Below are positions 37,512 through 47,185 of a DNA stretch of 64,000 nt, piece after piece. Source of the stretch: Clostridium isatidis. GTDB lineage: Bacteria; Bacillota; Clostridia; Clostridiales; Clostridiaceae. The translations under genes were made by a program, and so were the position numbers. The stretch is from contig NZ_CP016786.1 in assembly GCF_002285495.1 (NCBI RefSeq), positions 1,564,001 through 1,628,000 of the forward strand, given 5' to 3'. The notes beneath the pieces are model-generated. The model searched no databases. It had not been told where the DNA came from and worked only from the letters and a program-made list of their open reading frames with translations. Numbering within the stretch: the stretch's first letter is position 1; each line of letters opens with the position of its first letter.

Positions 37512-39143
37512 TTAATTAAAATTACCCTTTAAACTTCTCCACACAAAGAAGTTTAAAGCTATCAAAACTATTCCATACATTATAATTAGCACTGTTTTCA
37601 TAGCAAAAATACCATGAATAATTGCTCCAGCACCAACTAAAAAAATTCCTAAAAATACATTTAATATACTTGAACTTCTATTTACCACATTAAACTCCTG
37701 TGAAAAAGGTACGGTAAATTTATTTATTTTATGAGTCATAGGAATTAATGCTGCTATAAACAATAAAGTTATAAGCAAATGAATTATTACCTTAGTTTTA
37801 AATAATAAAATAAATATAATACTTTCAATTAAATATATAGGCATTAATAAATTAAATAAGAAAGCTTTATAGCATCCCTTAAATATATCTCCTTTATCTA
37901 TTAAAGGGGTTGACTTATATATCCAAGCAGCCTTATAAAATTGTGAATACTGTAGCATAATCATAATACTTGGTATCATTAAGGCAAAAAGATATATATT
38001 TAAATATGCAATAATATTAAAGTCGTAAAACCTGATTTCCTTCATATCCCCTTGTGAAAATATTAACATAAAAAGAAGGGGAAATACAATTGTAAATCCT
38101 AAACTTGGATAAACTTTTAATTTAAATTCCCTTTCTCTCTTCATTATGGAACTTGTTAATGAATAACAAGCCAACTCACTGTTACTTTTGCAAAATAACT
38201 TTCCTAATTTAAATAATATACTCTTTTTCTTTTCTTTTTCCTTAGAATCATTGTTATTTAGTTTTGCTAAATATACTTCAAATTTACTGCTTTTCCTAAT
38301 ATAAATTATTATTGATATTGCTGGTATTAGACAAGCATTTGCTATTAGTAAAGTTCTAAGTGTTGATAAATTTCCAGCTTCAATTAAATTTATTAGTGCT
38401 GAAAACCATATTGGTGGAAAAAATAAATGCCATATTTTTTCTTTGTAAACAATATTTAAATCTACTAGTTCAAAAACTCTTCCAACAAACTGATAGCCTA
38501 CTGCCATAAATATTGAAAGGATTATCTGTACATAATTTATAATATCTTTTACCATTTCACCATTAAAAAATCTTAAAACTAAAAAATATAATAAAGCAGT
38601 AATTACTATCATAAAAATGCTTATAACTATTAGTTCTAGCAAAAATACAATACCAGTTAAAATACCAGATTTAAAAGAACCTATAATCGCAAGCCATCCT
38701 ATAGATAAGGCAATTGAAATAACATAATAACAAATATGAGTTATCTTTGCTGCATTTATAGTTTTATCACTTACTCCCCTTGTTGCAATTAAATTTTTAT
38801 CTCTTAGATCTAACAATACTGAAGAGAAATCTGAAATAAATACTGTTAAAATTATAAACATAAACATTGCAAATACCATAGTATATACATACATCTTATT
38901 TATAGGAAAAAATGTTAATACTCCAATAAATAATCCCATAAAAGCATAAAAAAATAAGCTTTTAAAGAAAATGTTCTTCTCTTCTTTTTTTACATTATTA
39001 TTCTGCATAATGGTAGGTACTCGTCTTTCATCCATTGTTAGTTTAATTTTCAGTATTAACCTCATCTTCTCATAATCAACACCAAATTTCTCATATAAGC
39101 CTTTATATTTATCTAGAAATTTTAATATCTTAAATTCCTTCAT
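37512..39143 (-). CDS. ABC exporter membrane subunit
   Basis: 543 residues with roughly a dozen hydrophobic segments and a basic N-terminus (KEFKILKFLDKYKGLYEKFG). It follows the ATP-binding gene by two bases and so is its permease. The layout resembles the large ABC-2-type 'putative ABC exporter' permeases of Firmicutes (two repeated sets of helices, with a charged loop near residues 285-310). Substrate is unknown. Confidence 0.8.
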   Translation of the reverse strand: MKEFKILKFLDKYKGLYEKFGVDYEKMRLILKIKLTMDERRVPTIMQNNNVKKEEKNIFFKSLFFYAFMGLFIGVLTFFPINKMYVYTMVFAMFMFIILTVFISDFSSVLLDLRDKNLIATRGVSDKTINAAKITHICYYVISIALSIGWLAIIGSFKSGILTGIVFLLELIVISIFMIVITALLYFLVLRFFNGEMVKDIINYVQIILSIFMAVGYQFVGRVFELVDLNIVYKEKIWHLFFPPIWFSALINLIEAGNLSTLRTLLIANACLIPAISIIIYIRKSSKFEVYLAKLNNNDSKEKEKKKSILFKLGKLFCKSNSELACYSLTSSIMKREREFKLKVYPSLGFTIVFPLLFMLIFSQGDMKEIRFYDFNIIAYLNIYLFALMIPSIMIMLQYSQFYKAAWIYKSTPLIDKGDIFKGCYKAFLFNLLMPIYLIESIIFILLFKTKVIIHLLITLLFIAALIPMTHKINKFTVPFSQEFNVVNRSSSILNVFLGIFLVGAGAIIHGIFAMKTVLIIMYGIVLIALNFFVWRSLKGNFN

Positions 39144-39145
39144 AA

Positions 39146-39925
39146 TTACACCTCATTAATAATTGATACCATAGTTTCTGCAATTTCCTTATGCTTATCA
39201 AAACCAGTTAATTGATTAAATATCTCTTCAAGAGAACCTTCCTTACAGGTTTCTTTTAACTCATTAAAACTTCCATTAGCTACTATAGTTCCATTATTAA
39301 TTAAAACAATCTTATGACTTATTTTTTCAACAACCTCCATAATATGAGATGAATAGAAAATTGTCTTTCCTTCTGCTGCAAGAGAAGCTAATAATTCCTT
39401 AACTATCATTACACTATTTGCATCTAATCCGCTTAAAGGCTCGTCTAAAAATAAAATATCTGGATTATGTAATAGACTAGAAATCAAAACAATTTTCTGC
39501 TTCATTCCTTTAGAACAGGCTGATAATCTTGTATGCATGCAGTCACCAATACCTAGTAAATCCATTAAAGCTTCTGCCTTTTTATAACTTGCTTCTTCAC
39601 TTAATCCATATAACTCTCCAACAAAGGTTAAATATTCCTTAGCTGTCAAGCTTTCATAAAGATCTGCTATTTCTGGAACATATCCTATACGCCTTTTATA
39701 TTCTCCATTACCATCCTTTATATTTTTCCCAAATATAAGTACATCCCCATCACTATAATCGATTAACCCCAATATAATTTTAACGGTTGTACTTTTTCCT
39801 GCCCCATTTGGTCCAATATAGCCTATAATTTCTCCCTTATTTACTTCTAGATCTATTCCCTTAAGTACTTCCTTTTCACCAAAGCTTTTTCTCAAAGCTC
39901 TTATTTCTAATACTTTATTCTCCAT
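39146..39925 (-). CDS. ABC exporter ATP-binding subunit
   Basis: 259 residues. Walker A YIGPNGAGKSTTVK (about 36-49), Q-loop region GYVPEIADLYESLTAKEYLT, signature LSACSKGMKQKIVLISSLLH (about 136-155; the usual LSGGQ is degenerate, SACSKGMKQK), Walker B ILFLDEPLSGLD (about 160-171) and switch His in FYSSHIMEVVE. DrrA/NatA type, pairing with the permease downstream. The C-terminal segment after residue 215 is short. Confidence 0.92.
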   Translation of the reverse strand: MENKVLEIRALRKSFGEKEVLKGIDLEVNKGEIIGYIGPNGAGKSTTVKIILGLIDYSDGDVLIFGKNIKDGNGEYKRRIGYVPEIADLYESLTAKEYLTFVGELYGLSEEASYKKAEALMDLLGIGDCMHTRLSACSKGMKQKIVLISSLLHNPDILFLDEPLSGLDANSVMIVKELLASLAAEGKTIFYSSHIMEVVEKISHKIVLINNGTIVANGSFNELKETCKEGSLEEIFNQLTGFDKHKEIAETMVSIINEV

Positions 39926-40005
39926 ATAATCCCCCTATCCCCACTTTGTTAATTTAATATCATTTTACCATATTTAGCCACATATTAATAGAAAAATACT
40001 AAAAT

Positions 40006-40038
40006 AAAAACTGTACAGAGATAAACTGTACAGTTTTT
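40006..40038 (-). terminator. small terminator
   Basis: AAAAACTGTAC / GTACAGTTTTT stem just past the 62-codon frame at 40048-40236; T-run on the minus-strand exit. Confidence 0.7.
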
Positions 40039-40047
40039 TAATTAATT

Positions 40048-40306
40048 TTATTTCTTCATTAATCTAACATTAAACCCATCAACTTTATTACTTTTAATTC
40101 TTAATACTTCAAAAACTAATTTATCATAATTTAAATTTTCAAATTCATAATAGTAATTTCCTTCTCCAAATTCCACAATACTATTAATATTACATTTTAT
40201 TTTTCCATATATATTCATTATTTCCAGTATTTCCAATAATGCTCTTTACATAAAAATACACTCTATTAAAATACTTCTCATATATTTCATCAATATTTTT
40301 TCTCAT
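40048..40306 (-). pseudogene. small gene, probably frameshifted
   Basis: ATG at 40306 has a good ribosome site (AAGGA, nine bases upstream) and opens a 38-codon frame, MRKNIDEIYEKYFNRVYFYV..., that stops at 40190. A second frame of 62 codons (40236-40048, ending LRIKSNKVDGFNVRLMKK) overlaps it and runs to a terminator. Joining the two near 40200-40230 would give one protein of about 85 residues with a single frameshift. The first part looks a little like region 2 of ECF sigma factors (YFNRVYFYVKSI), but the evidence is thin. Alternatively only the 62-codon frame is translated. Confidence 0.4.
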
Positions 40307-40381
40307 TATTCATCATCCTTCATATAGTAATACAACTAATGGATCAAATCACTCGTGTTTTTTCTTAATTTTACCATAAAT

Positions 40382-40412
40382 AAAAAAATCCACTATAATA
40401 GTGGATTTTTTT
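40382..40412 (-). terminator. terminator after heterodimeric ABC exporter
   Basis: AAAAAAATCCACT / AGTGGATTTTTTT perfect stem immediately downstream of the operon. Confidence 0.88.
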
Positions 40413-40428
40413 ATTTATAAAGTAAATC

Positions 40429-42210
40429 TTATTCATTTAAAAACTTATATTGGGTCATATATAGATCATAATAAATTCCTTTTTTCCTTATTAGCTCATC
40501 ATGATTTCCTAATTCTGCTATTCTACCATTATCTATAACCATAATCTTATCACAATCTCTAATTGTTGATAATCTATGGGCTACAACAAAGGAAGTTCTT
40601 GAATAAAGGAGTTTTTCTATACCACTTTGAACTAATTTTTCTGTTTCAGTATCTATATTAGATGTAGCTTCATCTAATATTAAAATTCTTGGATTTGCAA
40701 GTAATGCCCTTGCAAAGGATACTAACTGCCTTTGTCCTAAGGATAATCTGGATCCTCTTTCATTTACTTCAGTATGATATCCTTTTTCTAACTTCATAAT
40801 AAAGTCATGGGCATTAACTGCTTTCGCTGCAGCTATAACTTCTTCATCACTGGCATCTAATCTTCCATATCTTATATTTTCCATAATTGTAGTAGAAAAT
40901 AAAAAGGTATCTTGAAGCATTATTCCCATTTGGCTTCTTAATGATTCTAAATCAACATACTTAATATTTTTCCCATCTATAAGAATTTCTCCTGAAGTTG
41001 GATCATAAAATCTGCTTAATAAAGAAATAATAGTACTCTTACCAGCCCCTGTTGGTCCAACTAAGGCTATTCTTTCCCCCTTATTAACCTTAAAACTTAC
41101 ATTTTTAAGAACTTCAGTATTATCATCATAAGAAAAACTTACATTTTTAAATTCTACAGTTCCATGAATTTTTCCAATGTTCTTTGCGTTCTTTGAATTT
41201 TTAATAACTGGTTTTACATCTAAAATATCAAATATTCTATCTGCTGCTGAAAAATTTGTAATTAAAGTATTATAGAAATTAGAAAGATTCATTATAGGTC
41301 TCCAGAACATTCCTACATACATTAAAAAGGCTATTAGGGTACCAATTTTTATTTCATTATTCGTTATTAGCTTATAACCTACAAAGAAAACTACTAAAGT
41401 TCCAGCACCCCAGGATAACTCAACAAGAGGCCAAAAGAAGTCATTTAACTTTACTGCCTTGATAAAGGCATCACCTAATTCCTTAACCATTGCCTTAAAA
41501 TTTTTCTCTGTCTCCTTTTCTCTTGCAAAGCCTTGTACAACTTTTATTCCTGAAAAGTCTTCATGAGTAAAACCATTTAAGTTAGATCTTTTATTTCTAT
41601 AAACTTCCCATCTTCTTCTTGAATGAATTTCAATATAAAACATAGCAATCCCTAATATAGGCAATAATATAGTGCAGGCCAATGCTAGTTTAAAATTAAG
41701 AATAAACATTATAACAGCTACACATACAAGATTTAATAACTGGGGAATAAAGGATTGAATACTTTGAGAAAATAAATTCTTTAAAGCATTAACATCTCCA
41801 ACTACCCTTGCAAGTATTTTCCCTACCGGCCTGCTGTCAAAGAAATCAAAGGATAAGGTTTGAATATGACTATATAATTGATGTCTTATATTTACTAAAA
41901 TATTGTTAGTTACTGAAGTTATCATAGTCCATCTTATCTTTGATAAAATCCATGCAATTAAGTTTATAATTACTAAAGCTGCTCCTATTATCATTAAACC
42001 TTCTACATTTTTATTAACCACATAATTATCTATTGCTATTTCTAATAATAAAGGATTTATTATCCCACATATCATAACAATAATCATTAATAAAATTACT
42101 ATAAAGGATTTTAACTTATAGGGTTTAAGGTACTCTAATAACTTTAGGACTATTTCAGTTTTACTTCTTCTAATTACTTCTTCGTCTTTATTTATTAAAT
42201 TACTCTCCAA
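40429..42210 (-). CDS. heterodimeric ABC exporter, second subunit
   Basis: 593 residues, starting TTG at 42210 nine bases after AAAGGAGG. Type IV exporter: six membrane helices (about 30-320), then an ATPase domain with Walker A VGPTGAGKSTII (about 385), Q-loop GIMLQDTFLFSTTIMENIRY, signature RLSLGQRQLVSFARALL (about 489-505), Walker B ILILDEATSNID and H-loop VVAHRLSTIRD. It starts two bases after its partner gene. The pair resembles BmrCD/YfiBC-type multidrug exporters. Confidence 0.93.
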   Translation of the reverse strand: MESNLINKDEEVIRRSKTEIVLKLLEYLKPYKLKSFIVILLMIIVMICGIINPLLLEIAIDNYVVNKNVEGLMIIGAALVIINLIAWILSKIRWTMITSVTNNILVNIRHQLYSHIQTLSFDFFDSRPVGKILARVVGDVNALKNLFSQSIQSFIPQLLNLVCVAVIMFILNFKLALACTILLPILGIAMFYIEIHSRRRWEVYRNKRSNLNGFTHEDFSGIKVVQGFAREKETEKNFKAMVKELGDAFIKAVKLNDFFWPLVELSWGAGTLVVFFVGYKLITNNEIKIGTLIAFLMYVGMFWRPIMNLSNFYNTLITNFSAADRIFDILDVKPVIKNSKNAKNIGKIHGTVEFKNVSFSYDDNTEVLKNVSFKVNKGERIALVGPTGAGKSTIISLLSRFYDPTSGEILIDGKNIKYVDLESLRSQMGIMLQDTFLFSTTIMENIRYGRLDASDEEVIAAAKAVNAHDFIMKLEKGYHTEVNERGSRLSLGQRQLVSFARALLANPRILILDEATSNIDTETEKLVQSGIEKLLYSRTSFVVAHRLSTIRDCDKIMVIDNGRIAELGNHDELIRKKGIYYDLYMTQYKFLNE

Positions 42211-42211
42211 G

Positions 42212-43948
42212 TTATATTACCTCCTTTTCTAGAAGATTAAAATCTTTAAACTGACTACAATATATATCATAGTATTTACCCTTAAGATTTAATAATTCTT
42301 CATGAGTTCCCTTTTCCTTTATTTCTCCATTTTCTAAATATATAATCATATCTGCATTTTTCACAGCTGAAATTCTATGGGCAATAATAAAGGTTGTACT
42401 ATTATCTTCTCTTTCTGATAAATTCTTTAATAATCTATGCTCTGTCTCCATATCTAAAGCAGATGTAGCATCATCTAAAATTAATATTTTTGCCCTTCTA
42501 ACTAAAGCTCTTGTAATTGAAATTCTTTGCTTCTGACCTCCTGATAATCCTATACCTCTTTCTCCTACTTCTGTATCAAAGCCATCTTCAAACTTCTCTA
42601 TAAACTCTAAGGCACAAGCTAAGTCAGCAGCTTTACGTACTTCTTCTTCCTCTGCACTTTCATTACTAAATTTAATATTATTCATAATAGTATCAGAGAA
42701 TAAAAAGGTATCTTGAGGAACTATGGACATATTTTTTCTTAAAAAGTCTAAATCATAATCCTTAATATCTATATCATCAATTTTTATACTTCCTTCAGAT
42801 AAATCATAATATCTTCCTATTAAATTAACCAATGTAGATTTTCCTGAGCCTGTAGTTCCCATTATTGCAACTGTGCTTCCTGCTTTTATTTCTAGGTTAA
42901 TATTTTTTAAAACAAGCTCATCATTATATTTAAAAGTAACATTATTAAAGCTGATATTACCTTTTATTGCCTCATTTTTATAGGCTTCTCTTTTACTTTT
43001 AATTTCAGGCTCCCTATCCATAATTTCAAATATTTTTTTTGCTGAAGCATTATTTCTTGAAAGTATATCTATTAATTCCCCTAACATTCTCATTGGCCAT
43101 ATTAGGTTCCATATGTAACCACTGAAAGCCACTAAAACTCCAATAGTTACTTCTTCTTTCATAACAAGGAAACCTCCAAGAACTATCATGATAACTAATG
43201 ATATATTTGTTAGAAATTCTATAGGTGGAAAATAATCTCCAATTATTTTTCCCTGCTTCATATTTAAATCATAGTAAGTCTTATTCATCTTTAAAAACTT
43301 ATTTATTTCATACTTTTCCCTTGAAAATGCCTTTACCAGCCTTACTCCCGCAATATTTTCTTGAGCTGTAGTATTAATTTTTGCAGTTTGATCACTTATT
43401 TCTTCATAGGATTTTCCAAAGTCTTTTTCTAGCTTTATACCTATAAAACCAATTGGTATCATTATAAGAAAACATGATAAAGCTAATTTGAAATTTAAGG
43501 CAAAAAGAATTATTGTAGAAACTACAAAGTATATAGCATTTTCTATAAATAATCTAAGACCAAAGGCTATTGTCTGCCATATATTTTCTACATCTTCTCC
43601 TATTCTAGACATAAGTTCACCAGTATTCATATTATCAAAATACTTAAACTCTAATTTTTGAATATGATTAAAAAGATCATTTTTAATATCTTCATGAACT
43701 TTAACACTTAAAAGATCATAAAGAAATTCTTTTCCATATCCAAGAATTGCTTTTATTATTGTAATAATTAAAATACCTATTAAAGCAATTTTTATTATAT
43801 CTTTATTACCATTAATAATACCATCATCTATAAATATTTGCTGTAGATAAGGCATAAATAAATCAACACCAATTACTACAAGCATAGAAATAGTTCCAAG
43901 TATTAAAAAACTTTTATATCTTGAAACATATTTAAGTATTCTTGTCAT
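42212..43948 (-). CDS. heterodimeric ABC exporter, first subunit
   Basis: 578 residues: six membrane helices (about 12-300) and an ATPase domain with Walker A IMGTTGSGKSTLVN (about 367), signature GIGLSGGQKQRISITRALVR (about 474-493), Walker B ILILDDATSALD and H-loop FIIAHRISAVK. In this subunit the residue after the Walker B aspartate is Asp rather than Glu (LDDATS), so its ATP site is likely degenerate, as is usual in heterodimeric exporters; the partner has LDEATS. Ribosome site GAAGGGGGAAATTTT. It is preceded by a long leader with a peptide and two attenuator hairpins. Confidence 0.93.
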   Translation of the reverse strand: MTRILKYVSRYKSFLILGTISMLVVIGVDLFMPYLQQIFIDDGIINGNKDIIKIALIGILIITIIKAILGYGKEFLYDLLSVKVHEDIKNDLFNHIQKLEFKYFDNMNTGELMSRIGEDVENIWQTIAFGLRLFIENAIYFVVSTIILFALNFKLALSCFLIMIPIGFIGIKLEKDFGKSYEEISDQTAKINTTAQENIAGVRLVKAFSREKYEINKFLKMNKTYYDLNMKQGKIIGDYFPPIEFLTNISLVIMIVLGGFLVMKEEVTIGVLVAFSGYIWNLIWPMRMLGELIDILSRNNASAKKIFEIMDREPEIKSKREAYKNEAIKGNISFNNVTFKYNDELVLKNINLEIKAGSTVAIMGTTGSGKSTLVNLIGRYYDLSEGSIKIDDIDIKDYDLDFLRKNMSIVPQDTFLFSDTIMNNIKFSNESAEEEEVRKAADLACALEFIEKFEDGFDTEVGERGIGLSGGQKQRISITRALVRRAKILILDDATSALDMETEHRLLKNLSEREDNSTTFIIAHRISAVKNADMIIYLENGEIKEKGTHEELLNLKGKYYDIYCSQFKDFNLLEKEVI

Positions 43949-44022
43949 AAAATTTCCCCCTTCTATTATTTAAATTTTTATTTTCTCTATTATTTCTCAA
44001 ACATCCCCATCATCCTTTCTTG

Positions 44023-44055
44023 AAAAATAAAAAGACCATGGATTACCATAGCCTT
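44023..44055 (-). terminator. attenuator hairpin 2 in ABC exporter leader
   Basis: On the minus-strand RNA AAGGCUAUGG pairs with CCAUGGUCUU (two G-U pairs) around a four-base loop and is followed by a U-rich run; it lies about 75 bp before the first exporter gene. Confidence 0.72.
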
Positions 44056-44084
44056 TAAAAGTTGTTTAATTAAAATTAAATAAC

Positions 44085-44118
44085 AAAAAGGCCATAGTTT
44101 ATTAATAACCCTGGCCTT
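44085..44118 (-). terminator. attenuator hairpin 1 in ABC exporter leader
   Basis: Minus-strand RNA AAGGCCAGGGUU pairs with AACUAUGGCCUU, then UUUUU. Its 3-prime arm can instead pair with the 5-prime arm of hairpin 2 (AUGGCCUUU with AAAGGCUAU, one G-U), which would disrupt both terminators. Confidence 0.72.
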
Positions 44119-44193
44119 ACTATCTTTCATATAAATTTATACACTCATATAAAAAAGTAATTTAATAAAGCAATTGTACATAAATTTTTAAAG

Positions 44194-44292
44194 CTAAAAT
44201 TTACGCACCGAGGTAGGATTATTAATAAAATTCTTATATTCAATTTTCTTATTTTGAATTAATGATACAAAATTCATTGTTAAGTTTTTCAT
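44194..44292 (-). CDS. 32-residue leader peptide of ABC exporter operon
   Basis: ATG at 44292 follows AAAGGAGGTAGGAAAA, one of the strongest ribosome sites in the window; stop TAG at 44196-44194. The product begins MKNLTMNFVSLIQNKK and ends NNPTSVRKF. It sits just after a near-consensus promoter and before two tandem terminators, the layout of translated attenuation leaders such as bmrB upstream of the BmrCD exporter of B. subtilis. I infer that ribosome stalling on this frame, for example by an antibiotic, controls readthrough. It could instead be an unrelated small protein. Confidence 0.65.
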   Translation of the reverse strand: MKNLTMNFVSLIQNKKIEYKNFINNPTSVRKF

Positions 44293-44338
44293 TTTTCCTA
44301 CCTCCTTTTAAATTAATTTTTTAAATTTGTCTTTTACC

Positions 44339-44367
44339 AGTATATTCCTAAGTAATATATTTGTCAA
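44339..44367 (-). promoter_or_regulatory. near-consensus promoter of ABC exporter leader
   Basis: On the minus strand TTGACA (44367-44362), 17-base spacer, TATACT (44344-44339). Transcription would start near 44332, about 40 bases before the leader-peptide ATG, giving a leader of about 380 bases before the first exporter gene. Confidence 0.82.
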
Positions 44368-44531
44368 TATTTTTTTTTATTTTTAATTAGTTTATGATAC
44401 TTTCTAATTTTTCTTTCCATTCATACTTCTCCTTAAATTAATATTATATTATACTAAAATTAGTATAAACTTGTTAATTAAGGATATGAGTAATTAATCT
44501 AAAAAATCATGATAATTAGGGGGAACATAAA

Positions 44532-45722
44532 ATGATTTCAGAAAAAATGAAAGAATACGTAAAAAGTAGTTCAGCAATCAGAGCAATGTTTGAAGAAGGA
44601 AAAAGACTAGCAAAAATTTATGGGCCAGAAAATGTGTATGATTTTAGTTTGGGAAATCCAAGTGTGGAAGCCCCAGCAGAAGTAAAAGAAGCAATTATTG
44701 ATATATTAAATAATGAAGATCTTAATATGGTTCATGGATATATGAATAACTCAGGCTATGATGATGTGAGGACTATCATCGCAAATTCTATTAACAATAA
44801 ATTTGGAACTAAATTTACTGAAAAAAATATTATTATGACTGTAGGTGCAGCAGGAGGTCTTAATGTTATATTTAAAAGTTTATTAAATCCTGAAGATGAA
44901 GTAATTGTATTTGCTCCATACTTTGGAGAATATAGAATGTATGTTGCTAATTATGATAGCAAGCTTGTAATAGTATCTCCTAACACAGTAGACTTTCAAC
45001 CTAATTTAGCAGAGTTTGAAGAAAAAATTACTAAGAAAACAAAAGCTGTTATTGTTAATTCACCTAATAATCCTACAGGAGTTGTCTATTCAGAAGAAAC
45101 AATAATTAAATTAGCAGACATACTAAAAAAGAAACAAAAGGAATTTGGAACAGAAATATATCTAATTTCTGATGAACCTTACAGGGAGCTTGTTTATGAT
45201 AATATTGAAGTTCCTTATTTGACAAAATATTATGATAACACTATTATAGGATATTCCTATAGCAAATCCTTATCTCTTCCTGGTGAAAGAATAGGCTACC
45301 TTGTAATTCCAGATGAAGCAACAGATTCAGACTTAATTATCTCAGCTGCTAATGTTGCAACAAGAATTCTTGGTTTTGTTAATGCACCATCTTTATTCCA
45401 AAGAGTTATAGCAAAATGCTTAGATGCAGAAGTAGATGTTTCAATATATGAGAAAAACAGAAATTTACTATATAATAGTTTAGTTGAATATGGATATGAG
45501 TGTGTAAAACCGGAAGGCGCCTTCTACCTTTTTGTTAAATCACCTATAGAAGATGATATTGAATTTTGTAATCTAGCTAAAAAACATAATATTTTAATAG
45601 TTCCTGGGACTTCATTTGCTTGTCCAGGATATGTTAGAATAGCTTATTGTGTATCCTATGATAGAATCGAAAAGGCACTGCCGGAATTTAAGAAGTTGAT
45701 TGATGAAATTAGAAATAATTAA
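44532..45722 (+). CDS. PLP-dependent aminotransferase, class I/II
   Basis: 396 residues of fold type I. N-terminal DFSLGNPSVEAPAEVKEA, cofactor segment MTVGAAGGLNVIFKSLL (about 97-113), NSPNNPTGVVYSEE (about 176-189; Asn binding PLP), SDEPYRELVYD (about 212-222; Asp and Tyr) and the Schiff-base lysine in GYSYSKSLSLPGERIGYL (about 238-255). C-terminal PGTSFACPGYVRIAYC carries the carboxylate-binding Arg. It is annotated in clostridia as aspartate or aromatic aminotransferase; specificity cannot be decided here. It is divergent from the ABC exporter leader. Confidence 0.92.
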   Translation: MISEKMKEYVKSSSAIRAMFEEGKRLAKIYGPENVYDFSLGNPSVEAPAEVKEAIIDILNNEDLNMVHGYMNNSGYDDVRTIIANSINNKFGTKFTEKNIIMTVGAAGGLNVIFKSLLNPEDEVIVFAPYFGEYRMYVANYDSKLVIVSPNTVDFQPNLAEFEEKITKKTKAVIVNSPNNPTGVVYSEETIIKLADILKKKQKEFGTEIYLISDEPYRELVYDNIEVPYLTKYYDNTIIGYSYSKSLSLPGERIGYLVIPDEATDSDLIISAANVATRILGFVNAPSLFQRVIAKCLDAEVDVSIYEKNRNLLYNSLVEYGYECVKPEGAFYLFVKSPIEDDIEFCNLAKKHNILIVPGTSFACPGYVRIAYCVSYDRIEKALPEFKKLIDEIRNN

Positions 45723-45726
45723 AATT

Positions 45727-45755
45727 TAAGGGAACTGTATTAATCAGTTCCCTTA
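45727..45755. terminator. bidirectional terminator
   Basis: TAAGGGAACTG / CAGTTCCCTTA stem between the convergent aminotransferase and uraA genes. Confidence 0.82.
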
Positions 45756-45764
45756 CTTCTTTAT

Positions 45765-47057
45765 CTATTCTTCATTCATTATTCCTAATTTATCAAAAAT
45801 TATAAAGGCTATGCCTAATATCATTGCTACTATAGTTGCAAGCCCCATCCCCTTAAATTCTATAGCACCTAAGGTTATCTTTATTCCACTTAAGCCTACT
45901 ATAAAAATTACTGATGTAAGAATTAAGTTTCTAGATTTTGAAAAATCAACTTGTTCTTCAATAAATACTCTTAATCCTGAAGTTGCTATTGTACCAAATA
46001 ATAAGAAACTTATTCCTCCAATTACTGGAGTAGGTATAGTATTTATTAAAGCCGATAATTTTCCTGAAAAGCCTAATATAATTGAAAAGATACCAGCCAA
46101 ACAAACTACATATACACTATATACTTTTGTTAAAGCCATAACTCCTATATTTTCACCATAGGTAGTTGTTGGTACTGAACCAAAAAAGCCTGAAATCATA
46201 GTTGATAATCCATCTCCAAGTAAGGATCTATTAAGACCTGGATCTTTAGCAAGATCTTTTCCTAATAAGCTGCTAGTTACTCTTAAATGACCAACATGTT
46301 CTACAACAACAACAAAGGTAGCTGGCAATATAGTAAGAATTGCTCTAGCATCAAAATGAGCTAATTTTATGTTTGGTAATGAAAGAAAAGGAGCATTATT
46401 TATGATTGATAAATCTATAAGTCCCATAGATAATGCTGTTATGTAGCCAACAATAATTCCTATAAGTATTGGAATTACCTTTAAAAATCCTCTTAATAAT
46501 ACATTACTTAATATTACTGTTATTAATGTTACCATTGATACAATTACCCAAGTACTGTTTAATGTTGGTGAATTACTTCCGCCTACCGGAAAACCTGACA
46601 TATCTGCTGCTGAACTAGCAAGTTCCAAGCCTATTATCGCGATTATTGCTCCCATTGATGCTGGTGGGAATAATTTATTAATCCAACCTATTCCAGTATA
46701 TTTTACAATAATAGCAACTAGTGCAAATAGAGCCCCTGACACTACAAATCCACTTTGAATTGTTTGAAAATTATATCCTTGACTCGTAAGTAAAAATACA
46801 GGCGCAAGATATGCAAAACTTGAACCTAAAAATGCAGGTATCTTTCTTTTAGTAATAAAAGCATATAATAAAGTACCAATTCCATTAAAGACTAAAACTA
46901 TAGCAGGATCAATATTAAATAAAATTGGAACTAATACTGATGCCCCAAACATGGCAAATAAATGCTGAATACTTAGGGGTATTGCTTTTCCTAATGGTAA
47001 TTTTTCATTAACATCAATTGTTAACTCTTTTTTCTCTAAATTTTCTTTTTCTTGCAT
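45765..47057 (-). CDS. uraA: uracil permease (NCS2 family)
   Basis: 430 residues, about fourteen membrane segments. UraA/PyrP features: LPLGKAIPLSIQHLFAMFGA (about 20-39), VFNGIGTLLYAFITKRKIPA with FLGSSFAYLAPV (about 54-85), the substrate-site Glu in FVVVVEHVGHLRVTSSLLGK (about 250-270) and GFFGSVPTTTYGENIGVMAL (about 287-306). A proton symporter for uracil. No PyrR leader hairpin is obvious in the 130-bp upstream region. Confidence 0.93.
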   Translation of the reverse strand: MQEKENLEKKELTIDVNEKLPLGKAIPLSIQHLFAMFGASVLVPILFNIDPAIVLVFNGIGTLLYAFITKRKIPAFLGSSFAYLAPVFLLTSQGYNFQTIQSGFVVSGALFALVAIIVKYTGIGWINKLFPPASMGAIIAIIGLELASSAADMSGFPVGGSNSPTLNSTWVIVSMVTLITVILSNVLLRGFLKVIPILIGIIVGYITALSMGLIDLSIINNAPFLSLPNIKLAHFDARAILTILPATFVVVVEHVGHLRVTSSLLGKDLAKDPGLNRSLLGDGLSTMISGFFGSVPTTTYGENIGVMALTKVYSVYVVCLAGIFSIILGFSGKLSALINTIPTPVIGGISFLLFGTIATSGLRVFIEEQVDFSKSRNLILTSVIFIVGLSGIKITLGAIEFKGMGLATIVAMILGIAFIIFDKLGIMNEE

Positions 47058-47154
47058 TTTAAACTCTCCTTAATCTTAATAGTAGCCTTAAAATTTACAC
47101 AATAACCATAATAGCAAAGAGCTTATAAGAATTCAATTATTTCTTAATAAAAGC

Positions 47155-47185
47155 AAAAGGATCACTTTATTATTAAGTGACCCCC
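47155..47185 (-). terminator. terminator after cupin pair
   Basis: Minus-strand GGGTCACTT pairs with AAGTGATCC (one G-U), then a T-run. Confidence 0.68.

Noticed and set aside
44400..44460. 18-codon minus-strand frame (MERKIRKYHK...) upstream of the ABC leader promoter
   Set aside because: It ends within the TTGACA promoter region and has no conserved context; probably chance despite an AAGGAG tract.
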